This document shows, piece by piece, positions 10,501 through 16,255 of a DNA stretch of 64,000 nt. The translations under genes and the position numbers were made by a program. Under the pieces are notes generated by a model. The model saw only the letters and a program-made list of their open reading frames with translations. It did not search any database and was not told the origin of the DNA. How positions within the stretch are numbered: position 1 is the stretch's first letter; every line of letters starts with the position of its first letter. The stretch spans positions 1 to 64,000 of the forward strand of contig VAZV01000148.1 in assembly GCA_005884765.1 (NCBI GenBank). The letters run 5' to 3'. The DNA comes from Alphaproteobacteria bacterium (GTDB lineage Bacteria; Pseudomonadota; Alphaproteobacteria; Rhizobiales; Xanthobacteraceae).

Positions 10501-12742
10501 TGACGACGTCCGGAATGAGCCCGGCGGGTAAAGACGTCGCCGACATCGTGAGCCAAACCACGAGCGCAACCCAGCCCGGGCCCTTCGGCGCGATCAGATC
10601 GCCAGCGCCGGCCGGAACGGATATGTCGGGCCTCATGCGCGCAATCAAGGCCGCAAGAGGTTCGGATTCGACCGCGATCATAAGTCGAATGACTTCGCGC
10701 AGGCGGCGCCCGTCTGATTCCAGTAGAACGGGCGTCAAGGTCACGAAAAAGGTCAACGCATCTTCAGAACGCGGAAGTGCCAGCAAGATCGGCCGCTTCC
10801 AACTTCCATGACTGCCTTCGCGCTCGGTAATCGCAAGCAATGCCAGCCAGCGTTGCCCGGTAGGATCGTCTGCCAACGCCAATCTTGCTGCAATCTCCAG
10901 CCCGCGCCCCAAGACTGTCGGCAGCGGCCGCTCCATCGGCTGCGCTGCCAACAGGCTTGCGTCTTCGTGAAGCTGGAATCCGATCGTCCAATCACGAAGA
11001 ACATCGTGGCGGAAGGTTACGCTTGCGCCTTGGATCTCCTCGCGGAGACTTTCGAGACGCAACAATTCGGCGACGGTCGCAGAATCGAGATTGTCGACAT
11101 TGAACGTCGCCTGCGACGGATTCGCCATTACTTGCGCTCCGATAGAACGCAGTAGCCTCAAGCGCGCAAATCTCCGGTCGTCCTCGGATCGTCCACCACC
11201 GTAGCGCCACCACAGGCGCGCGAGATCAAGTTCGGTTGCAATGCCGGCGTCCTGTCCGACACCGAGTTCGACCAGGCGCGACAGATAGAAGAGGTTTTCA
11301 GCAATTCCCTTTGCCGGATGGCCGTCGGCCAAAATCAGAGCCAGTGTCCTGTTCTGCGAAGACAGCTCGGCTTTTTCCTCATCCGACAAGGCCCCGACCA
11401 CCAAGGCGCCGATGCCCGAAGTTCTTACGCGTGCGGGAAGTTTGGTTTTCCAATCATCACTCTCGACGCTGCACGTTGCGACGACGCGCCAGCCCTGACT
11501 CCGAGCCGCTTGCGACAGCAGATCAGTGACTGTGGCCCATTCGCCCGGATCGTCGATCTGGTCGATGTTGTCGACGAACAGTACCGCTCCGCCATCCGCC
11601 CCAAGCTCATTGAACAATTCCGCCTGGGAGCCGGCCCAGCCGATCGTGTGAGCCATGACGGCCCAACCGCCTGGAATAATCCTGCCGCGGCGCAGGGCCA
11701 GGATGCAGCCTTCCGCTTGCAGTCGCACGGCGAGATGCTTCATGACCGCGGATTTGCCAACACCCGGCCGACCCTGGATCAGTACCGTAGGATGCTGGTG
11801 GATGACCTCGTACGCCCCATCAATCAGTGTGTTCCGCGCGAGGCGTACACCACCAACGGTTTCGTCGATTTCATCGAGGGCCTGCTCGGCGGCTTCCGCG
11901 AGGCGCTCGTAGACGGGGCGCAGATAGGAATGCGGTGTGAGCTGAATACCATGCTGCTGTTCGAGCGTCGTAACGATCGTGGCGCGATCCGTTGCCCCAG
12001 CCGCGCGAGCGCTTGCGCAGACATAATCAACGAGAACCGGCCAAAGATCGTTGGCGCGGTCGGCCTGGTCGGCGCCAAGCATCCAGCGCAAATTCTCGCG
12101 GGCTCGATGGTCATAGTCCGAGCCGGTTGATTCAAAGTCAAAAACCAGAATCTGGAAGCGACGAAGCAGCCGCCAAACCGTCTCCTCGTCCGTCGGTGCG
12201 CCAGCCATTGCGAGGTTGGCACGAAAGACCTCGACGAAGCTGCGCATCGCATCCGATGCGAAGGTCGGGCGGTTGATATGCGCAGCAAAGGTCGGGCCGT
12301 CCGGTAATTGGCGAGCCCAGTGCAAGACTTCCTGGCAGGCTTGCTCAATGCGCGTTGTCGTTCGCGCGATCGCCGCTGCGAGTTCGTACCGGCTGGTCGC
12401 GAAGTCGGGCTTCTGCGCCGCTTCCCAGATTTGTCCGACGACGTCCTGAAATTCGGTATCGGAGGCGGTGAAGCTCAGGCTGCGTTTGACCTGGATCTCC
12501 AACGTGGCCGGGGAGCTGTCCCGATTGACTGCTTTGACCACCACATCGTCGAGAGGGTGTTCCGCGACCCGTTGCTGAAAGGCGACGCTGCGGACGGTTG
12601 TCCCGGGGAGGCCGCGCGGCTCGCCGCCTGACAGCAGCGGCAGAACGTAGAATGCACCAACCTTGGCCTCAAACTGTGGCCCAGCCCCGCCCGTCGCCGC
12701 CGGGGCCGCGATTTGAGCTGGTTGATATAGTTCCTTGGACAT
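7526..12742 (-). CDS. Very large STAND-like NTPase with N-terminal nuclease-like domain; Avs-type antiphage defence candidate
   Basis: 1738 residues. Residues ~18-110 fit a PD-(D/E)xK nuclease of the Cap4/DUF4297 kind: FE at 24-25, DD at 65-66, and EIQVK at 82-86 followed by FTASDTEF. A P-loop NTPase follows, with Walker A GRPGVGKS at 324-331 and Walker B AVLFVDNIDQ at 386-395, then a STAND-like FRHDVLRDW segment. The remaining ~1000 residues are mostly predicted helical and could form a repeat sensor. Effector-NTPase-large C-terminus is the layout of Avs (AVAST) proteins, which recognise phage proteins and then cut DNA. No partner gene is seen; Avs proteins often act alone. No clear ribosome-binding site precedes the ATG. 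Defence function is inferred from architecture only. Confidence 0.75.
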   Translation of the reverse strand: MSKELYQPAQIAAPAATGGAGPQFEAKVGAFYVLPLLSGGEPRGLPGTTVRSVAFQQRVAEHPLDDVVVKAVNRDSSPATLEIQVKRSLSFTASDTEFQDVVGQIWEAAQKPDFATSRYELAAAIARTTTRIEQACQEVLHWARQLPDGPTFAAHINRPTFASDAMRSFVEVFRANLAMAGAPTDEETVWRLLRRFQILVFDFESTGSDYDHRARENLRWMLGADQADRANDLWPVLVDYVCASARAAGATDRATIVTTLEQQHGIQLTPHSYLRPVYERLAEAAEQALDEIDETVGGVRLARNTLIDGAYEVIHQHPTVLIQGRPGVGKSAVMKHLAVRLQAEGCILALRRGRIIPGGWAVMAHTIGWAGSQAELFNELGADGGAVLFVDNIDQIDDPGEWATVTDLLSQAARSQGWRVVATCSVESDDWKTKLPARVRTSGIGALVVGALSDEEKAELSSQNRTLALILADGHPAKGIAENLFYLSRLVELGVGQDAGIATELDLARLWWRYGGGRSEDDRRFARLRLLRSIGAQVMANPSQATFNVDNLDSATVAELLRLESLREEIQGASVTFRHDVLRDWTIGFQLHEDASLLAAQPMERPLPTVLGRGLEIAARLALADDPTGQRWLALLAITEREGSHGSWKRPILLALPRSEDALTFFVTLTPVLLESDGRRLREVIRLMIAVESEPLAALIARMRPDISVPAGAGDLIAPKGPGWVALVVWLTMSATSLPAGLIPDVVKVFQSWLTVAHGHNHPINAEIVDILFGWLALIEARLSHRIYNDISEAPPSLNIDRPRDVRDEIRMIVLTFANLNPAAAAQYLNGVNAQPINYHDQQTLLQSPGTLPEAAAGPFADFVLGTVIEKDDPDRYYSRRRDYGPFQIHEHVFLDTPPDGGPFLSVLNASHEDGLRLTRGLVEHATQWRREQYQEQRTPFPRLTIRFPDSEKTFQGDLTIYRWARVSAPSRIATTALMALEAWGHLQIEAGRPFNDVLSDILGPNGSSVALLSVAIDLALSHWSAAADAAWPLAANPRLLEFDEDRFRQDISGVNRLPRTRGQQIQVALRVDLDAQPSRRTRLLDMIGRYAFRDDTTTLGLLRAALEQARDELGDRAAADDDDRNDRLRTLAERALRLADAENWEAVQGTLPDGRQVEGYQFKEVPEEQQERDEQASRANADLQRMNIRLRIQSALIEPDKSTPALLQEALAWAKAQPLDAEPKADEDGDNYDAEWNRRAVVMTAALIARNYEAADREHTLTWARPILLTASAQNDREYRGNDRVEHNTTASATLGIVALFLRDQDTTTRDMILELSAYEHLAVLEALAQNLLQLGEVNDRIPRSIIRIVMVSAVHPRRVLGLEQQKANDRLHREAIDAAIAIEQRWLNGEGAEPSWPELASWRTTPRRGVRLGNDGHIEDDDNDDEPLSHYVDEQAIAKLADHLIRFTIKDVPVWVNDLAVHLMAWTDEANGPHGEDVRERDHRPDTWNIAFFNLIGVLSVALPHAQAVDLFLNRIVKFNDEAFHDVMASFLRGYDRATVATDTKDPENPGAVRALLADRIKRGWNYRRLGCEKGFTSETHAGDALNAMFYQPSRWANNGRPTIPADWPGLLTTIATLTDLVAGAPTSGYLASLFLNLIESSHGKALIPFVARACSTWCAAYGVDRNFWAEKNVGSRVCVWLDILLAKDTGVHDVTEAVADELFKCLDILIQSGVAHARVVEEKITHLEGSRRQST

Positions 12743-12895
12743 AAGGTATTGTGTTTGATGTTTGTTCTAATCAATGCGCCCGGCGTCCCCAGTCGCGTAT
12801 GCCCGTGAGGTGGAGTCTTCGATACTTTGGCTTTGAATGCGGGCTCCGCAAACGGCCGGCTTACGGCCGATCGCACACAAGACCTCGCCGCATAC

Positions 12896-12966
12896 TCCCG
12901 CATACACCCCATGCGCAAATTGCCCGTCGTGCCAATCTGCCGCACGTCTTCGCGCTTGCGGCGTCG
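12896..12966. repeat. Direct repeat C, copy 1 (71 bp)
   Basis: This 71-bp stretch recurs at 15588-15658 in the same orientation with only two base differences. It starts TCCCGCATACACC and ends TTGCGGCGTCG. Together the two copies bracket the VOC gene and several tiny ORFs, so recombination between them could delete 2.7 kb. Confidence 0.9.
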
Positions 12967-12971
12967 CGGTT

Positions 12972-13034
12972 ACGGTGACAGTGCACTCAATTGGCTGCGA
13001 TGCCTTAGTGTGAGGTTGAGTGCACTGTCACCGT
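12972..13034. repeat. Palindromic repeat A, copy 1 (perfect 19-bp inverted repeat)
   Basis: ACGGTGACAGTGCACTCAA (12972-12990) and its exact reverse complement (13016-13034) flank a 25-base loop. A less perfect copy is at 15257-15312. The GTGCACTGTCACCG core resembles REP-type sequences mobilised by REP-associated tyrosine transposases, but no transposase lies in this window. Confidence 0.85.
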
Positions 13035-13151
13035 GATGCCTGCCAAGGCGAACAAGCAGCGAATCCCGCCACCGGCGCGGAAAAAATTTGAATACGACCA
13101 GGCACACGGTGGCGAGGATAAGAAGAGCCCGTTTAGATCGTAGAGAAATCT

Positions 13152-13541
13152 ATGAAACGCACATGGACTATCATTGGCGTCGCTGACGTGCCCAAGAGCT
13201 ACAGGTGGTACCAATCGTTGCTCTGCCTCTCGGAGACGGTTCCTGCTCACGACTACTTCGGCCAAATTGTCGATTCGGATGGAACGGTTTTGCTCTGTCT
13301 CCACAAGTGGGGTGCTCACGAGCATCCCTCGTTGATAAGCCCCGACGACGCGAAGCCCGGCAACGGCCTTCTCCTGTTCTTTCGGGTCGACAACTTCAAC
13401 GTGGCTTTGACAATGGCGCGCACGCTCGTTAGCCGGCTCGAAGAAGAACCGCACGTAAACCCCAACACTGGAACTGCGGAGTTTTCGCTGCGCGATCCTG
13501 ACGGATATTACGTCACCCTCAGTGCGCTTAATCCGGCCTGA
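13152..13541 (+). CDS. VOC-family (glyoxalase/bleomycin resistance-like) protein
   Basis: 129 residues, one vicinal-oxygen-chelate module of usual size. It has the two beta-alpha-beta-beta-beta halves, with VADVPKSYRWYQSLL at the start, LLLFFRVDNFNVAL in the middle and the closing FSLRDPDGYYVTLSAL block typical of the superfamily. VOC proteins bind a metal or small molecule and act as dioxygenases, isomerases or antibiotic-binding proteins. The substrate cannot be read from sequence. It sits alone between repeat blocks in the presumed accessory island. Confidence 0.85.
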   Translation: MKRTWTIIGVADVPKSYRWYQSLLCLSETVPAHDYFGQIVDSDGTVLLCLHKWGAHEHPSLISPDDAKPGNGLLLFFRVDNFNVALTMARTLVSRLEEEPHVNPNTGTAEFSLRDPDGYYVTLSALNPA

Positions 13542-13580
13542 CCAAGTCCTCCCATCGCGCCGATAGGAATTACGGTGATA

Positions 13581-13663
13581 GCGCGTAGGGCGGATTGGAG
13601 CCGAAGACGTAATCCGCCATCTTGGCGACGAAGACGGCGGATCACGATCCGCCCTACGGACCT
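13581..13663. repeat. Palindromic repeat B, copy 1 (83 bp)
   Basis: The outer arms GTAGGGCGGAT (13585-13595) and ATCCGCCCTAC (13647-13657) are exact inverted repeats. The whole unit recurs at 15481-15563 with a few changes. It is directly preceded by TTACGGTGATA, which looks like a fragment of repeat A, so the repeats seem to form mosaics. I recall this motif as frequent in Bradyrhizobium intergenic DNA. Confidence 0.9.
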
Positions 13664-13802
13664 GCTAATCATTTGGCAAGTGTTTGGGGCCGCCTGGGGA
13701 TAACGGGTCAATCAACTCTTAATCGCATCAAGGTATTCTAGAGCTGGGCATTCGGGGCGTGTGTACTGGCTTACGGCCAGCTTTAAGCGTGCGTGTGCAC
13801 CG

Positions 13803-13886
13803 ATGGCCTTAGACCCGGAAGAAATCGTTACCCTGCTGCTGCTCGCGGCGCTGGCAATCGCCTGGAATTGGAGGCTCGGGCACTGA
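13803..13886 (+). CDS. Possible 27-residue hydrophobic microprotein
   Basis: An ATG-initiated ORF whose product has an acidic N-terminus, one hydrophobic helix (VTLLLLAALAIAWNW) and a short basic tail. The reading is clean but tiny, and no clear ribosome-binding site is seen. It is one of several tiny hydrophobic ORFs in 13.8-14.7 kb. Confidence 0.25.
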   Translation: MALDPEEIVTLLLLAALAIAWNWRLGH

Positions 13887-13953
13887 TGCTCCTGCCCATG
13901 GGCGTCGAGCACATTCGGCTCGCTAATTCTAACCCTCAAGGATGCTTTGTCGG

Positions 13954-14118
13954 ATGACCGCCGTTGCAAATCTTCTTGCGCGAAAGCAGTTGCTCTTGGA
14001 CCGGCTGCAGGAAGATCCCGACCCGAAGGAGCGTGATGAAATCGAGCGAGTGCTGGCGCAGATCGAGACCGCGTTGAACTTGCTCGACAAGACGGGACCG
14101 GCCGATCACGATATCTGA
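13954..14118 (+). CDS. Small helical hypothetical protein (54 residues)
   Basis: ATG at 13954, stop at 14116-14118. The product is nearly all predicted helix with regular Leu spacing (LLARKQLLLDRLQEDPDPKE, then IERVLAQIETALNLLD), suggesting a helical hairpin or coiled coil. Codon use resembles real genes here (strong third-position GC). No family was recognised. It resembles in style the 65-residue protein at 32092. Confidence 0.55.
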   Translation: MTAVANLLARKQLLLDRLQEDPDPKERDEIERVLAQIETALNLLDKTGPADHDI

Positions 14119-14566
14119 TCCGCTATCGAGACCCGGCGCCCGCGATCAAATGTGCATGCTGCTGATCGCGGCACCGCGCGTCATTCGCACTCTGGTGCTC
14201 GTTGGCAGCGACTCAGGTATAGTATCGCGGAAGCCATCGAAAATGGGGCGACCCGCACAGCGAGAACTGAGATGCTCTTTTTCTCTCTAATGCCCTGGAT
14301 CCTTTTTAACGTGTTCACGTCGTCTCCGCTGCCGGCGCCCAACCGGACAACGTCCTGACCCATCCCATGACTTGAACCGGACCGGCCCGCGCACCATCAT
14401 GTGCATGCTGTTGATCGCCGCGCTCGGCATTGCGATCTATCGAACAGCCTAAGTTCAAGCGGATCGCGAACGCATAGACCCGTTCCAGAATTAACCCGCA
14501 GCGCGGAAATCAAGCTTAACGAGTGAGTTTCATTGCGGCGTTGTGCGGCCACGATATTGTTTGCCA
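14119..14566. other. Sparse region with a 23-bp near-direct repeat
   Basis: No convincing gene. ATGTGCATGCTGCTGATC at 14150 and ATGTGCATGCTGTTGATC at 14399 begin near-identical 23-base stretches. The second opens a 17-codon ORF encoding a hydrophobic peptide (MCMLLIAALGIAIYRTA). A similar ATGTGCTGCTCATCGCGG lies at the start of the barrel gene at 1209. These may be translated microprotein starts or decayed duplicates. Confidence 0.4.
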
Positions 14567-14677
14567 ATGACGCAAGAGCGCGTTTGGAATTTTGTCTCTG
14601 CTGTCGCATTGGTTGTCGTGGCGGCCGCTTGGCTTTGGTTCCTCTTTGCTTATGCCGAACTAATTTTCAGGCACTAA
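14567..14677 (+). CDS. Possible 36-residue single-span membrane microprotein
   Basis: ATG at 14567, stop at 14675-14677. The product has one long hydrophobic segment (VSAVALVVVAAAWLWFLFAY) with short polar ends, a plausible transmembrane helix. No strong ribosome-binding site and no known family. Tentative. Confidence 0.3.
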   Translation: MTQERVWNFVSAVALVVVAAAWLWFLFAYAELIFRH

Positions 14678-14849
14678 CGGTTCGTCGACCAGGGCAGTCT
14701 CGGCTGATATCAACTTCGGTCGAGCCAGGCGTTGCTTTCCAAGCTGATGCGGCGACGGATGGAAGCTCAGTCAACGCGCTGAAGGTGCGATGACCCCGTT
14801 GGAACCTTGTCGATCGTTCAGCCTTTTAGAGGCGAGCGGAGAGGCGTCC

Positions 14850-15137
14850 ATGAGCGGCGACCCGGAACCGGATCTTCAGAAAGCCATTTACGCCCTAAAT
14901 GTTCTGCGCCAGGCCCGTTTTTCGCGGACCGAAAAGGCGGCAAGAATGGTCGAGCACCTTGCGTATGTCACGACCAACACCGGGTCGCGGACCCCCGAAA
15001 TAGAGGAGGCTCAGCAAGCCGCTTGGGCTGCAATTTCCGAGTTGGCGAGTGCTATCGAGCAAGAAACGTTTGCTCCGCCCGGTCTCTGGAAAGCAGCGCA
15101 CAGAGCTATCGAGAGCTGGATCGAATTGTTGAAATAA
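14850..15137 (+). CDS. Hypothetical helical protein (95 residues)
   Basis: The start at 14850 is chosen because GGAG lies eight bases upstream; an in-frame ATG at 14790 lacks one. The product is soluble and almost entirely predicted helix (LQKAIYALNVLRQARF, then EEAQQAAWAAISELASAIE). No motif or family was recognised. It lies in the accessory block between repeats A/B/C and the tiny ORFs. Confidence 0.5.
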   Translation: MSGDPEPDLQKAIYALNVLRQARFSRTEKAARMVEHLAYVTTNTGSRTPEIEEAQQAAWAAISELASAIEQETFAPPGLWKAAHRAIESWIELLK

Positions 15138-15256
15138 GCTTCCCGCCGCTAAACTCGCCCGAATCGCAAACGCATCTTCGTCTCGGCGTCGCCTTGTCCT
15201 TTTTTGGCGGATGCCACACTTAGCCTCATTCCGGTTGCCCCCCATGCACCGGAGTT

Positions 15257-15312
15257 GCGGTGACAATGCACTCTATTGCCGCCTTGGTGTGGAATGAGTG
15301 CACTGTCACCGT
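15257..15312. repeat. Palindromic repeat A, copy 2
   Basis: An imperfect second copy of the element at 12972-13034. The right arm AATGAGTGCACTGTCACCGT (15293-15312) pairs with GCGGTGACAATGCACTCTATT (15257-15277) with a few mismatches. Same orientation as copy 1. Confidence 0.8.
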
Positions 15313-15480
15313 AATGCTATGGCCGTAATGCGGAACAGCGCACGTTCGACGCTATTCGCGACCGTCGATGGCGATCTTGGTTGCCGCCGACCGAGGCCGT
15401 GCGCGAACTCACCGTTACGGCCACCGCGCCTCCGGATGAGAAGTCTGCAGCATCACGCGCGGAACATCACGCCGCACCTA

Positions 15481-15563
15481 GCGCGTAGGGCGGATTGGAG
15501 CCGAAGGCGTAATCCGCCATCTTGGCGATCAAGGCGGCGGATCACGATCCGCCCTACGGACCT
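15481..15563. repeat. Palindromic repeat B, copy 2
   Basis: The same 83-base unit as 13581-13663, including the exact GTAGGGCGGAT / ATCCGCCCTAC outer arms. It directly adjoins the repeat C unit, forming a composite block. Confidence 0.9.
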
Positions 15564-15570
15564 TGCGCAC

Positions 15571-15664
15571 TTTGCCCGACGGGCAATTCCCGCATACACG
15601 CCATGCGCAAATTGCCCGTCGCGCCAATCTGCCGCACGTCTTCGCGCTTGCGGCGTCGGGCAAA
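15571..15664. repeat. Repeat C, copy 2, with its inverted ends
   Basis: Contains the 71-bp copy of 12896-12966 (at 15588-15658). The larger unit is bounded by TTTGCCCGACG (15571-15581) and its exact inverse CGTCGGGCAAA. The left end also holds a local palindrome TTGCCCG-A-CGGGCAA. The inverted ends are not preserved at copy 1, which therefore looks truncated. Confidence 0.85.
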
Positions 15665-15830
15665 TCACAACGATGCTCTCGCGCATCCCGCCTCGATGAA
15701 GAGGGACGTTTCGGCCGATCGTCACGACACGTGGGGCGGGGATGCGATGGACGCGGATGGCACGTCAGACGAACGTGGCGGACGCGGACGGCGAAATCGC
15801 GTGGTCCTGATCCCCCGACGCTGGGATCAA

Positions 15831-16034
15831 CCCCCGGGTCAAGAGCCCGGGGGGACGGTGGCTACCAAGCCCGGACACCGGGGAGAGTGCGTATAAGCCG
15901 TAGCCCATTGCGCGGGGAATGCCGGTTGATCCGGCTGAACCTGTGGTGACTGCCGCCTGCTTTTTTTGTTGCAGGTGGGCCATGGGTGAGGCCATCACCC
16001 GGCATTCCCTGCGCCCTCTTCAATCTTCGAGGGC
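15831..16034 (+). ncRNA. Candidate structured RNA element upstream of maeB
   Basis: Strong nested folding is visible. A hairpin CCCCCGGG / CCCGGGGG (15831-15838 with 15846-15853) comes first. A 16-bp stem follows: GCGCGGGGAATGCCGG (15910-15925) pairs with CCGGCATTCCCTGCGC (15999-16014) with a single G-U. It encloses GCCGCCTGC...GCAGGTGGGC around a U-rich loop (15952-15980) and GGGTGA-GGCCA-TCACCC (15984-16000). A last hairpin GCCCTC / GAGGGC lies at 16013-16034. I recall similar sequence recurring in Bradyrhizobiaceae genomes, unverified. It may be an RNA, a maeB leader or a folded repeat; strand is assigned from the maeB direction. Confidence 0.45.
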
Positions 16035-16117
16035 CAAGCTGTTTGCAGCACTCGGGGCGCCAATGCGTCGCGGGACCGCATAAACGCGTCCACAATGTTC
16101 CGGGTAGTGGCCGGGCC

Positions 16118-16129
16118 CGGTCATGACCG
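16118..16129. promoter_or_regulatory. Perfect 12-bp palindrome upstream of maeB
   Basis: CGGTCATGACCG is a perfect dyad within a GC-rich context, 127 bases before the maeB ATG. It could be an operator half-site pair or the core of a hairpin. No factor is assigned. Confidence 0.3.
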
Positions 16130-16255
16130 AGCCGGGGCTGTTAACATGAGTCGTTTCAGATGTTGCGCGAGGGCACTTGAGCATGCTTCACATCCGGCCC
16201 AATTTGCCGCAGAACTAAGCCGCCCTGTGGAACAATCGGGGGCCGGGGAGAGCGA

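Larger units (their letters stand above)
12743..13151. other. Intergenic region upstream of the NTPase gene, rich in repeats
   Basis: 409 bases between the divergent NTPase and VOC genes. It contains the repeats at 12896-12966 and 12972-13034. The remainder must hold the promoters of both genes. No small gene was found. Confidence 0.6.
13542..13953. other. Intergenic region with repeat B and a tiny ORF
   Basis: 412 bases. It holds the palindromic repeat at 13581-13663 and the possible 27-residue ORF at 13803-13886. A minus-strand reading frame across 13712-13969 has no recognisable content and was not accepted. Confidence 0.5.
15138..15830. other. Long intergenic region before maeB, first part: repeats A', B', C'
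   Basis: No convincing gene. It is occupied by palindromic repeat A copy 2, repeat B copy 2 and repeat C copy 2, spaced between ordinary-looking DNA. Reading frames across 15298-15896 on both strands are low-complexity Arg-rich translations of the repeats. Confidence 0.6.

Noticed and set aside
13712-13969. 85-codon minus-strand frame upstream of the 54-residue gene
   Set aside because: No ribosome-binding site, no recognisable content, and it spans the tiny ORF and a promoter-like region.
12743-16255. Insertion sequence flanked by repeat A or C
   Set aside because: No transposase or integrase coding frame lies between or beside the repeats, so mobility is not supported here.
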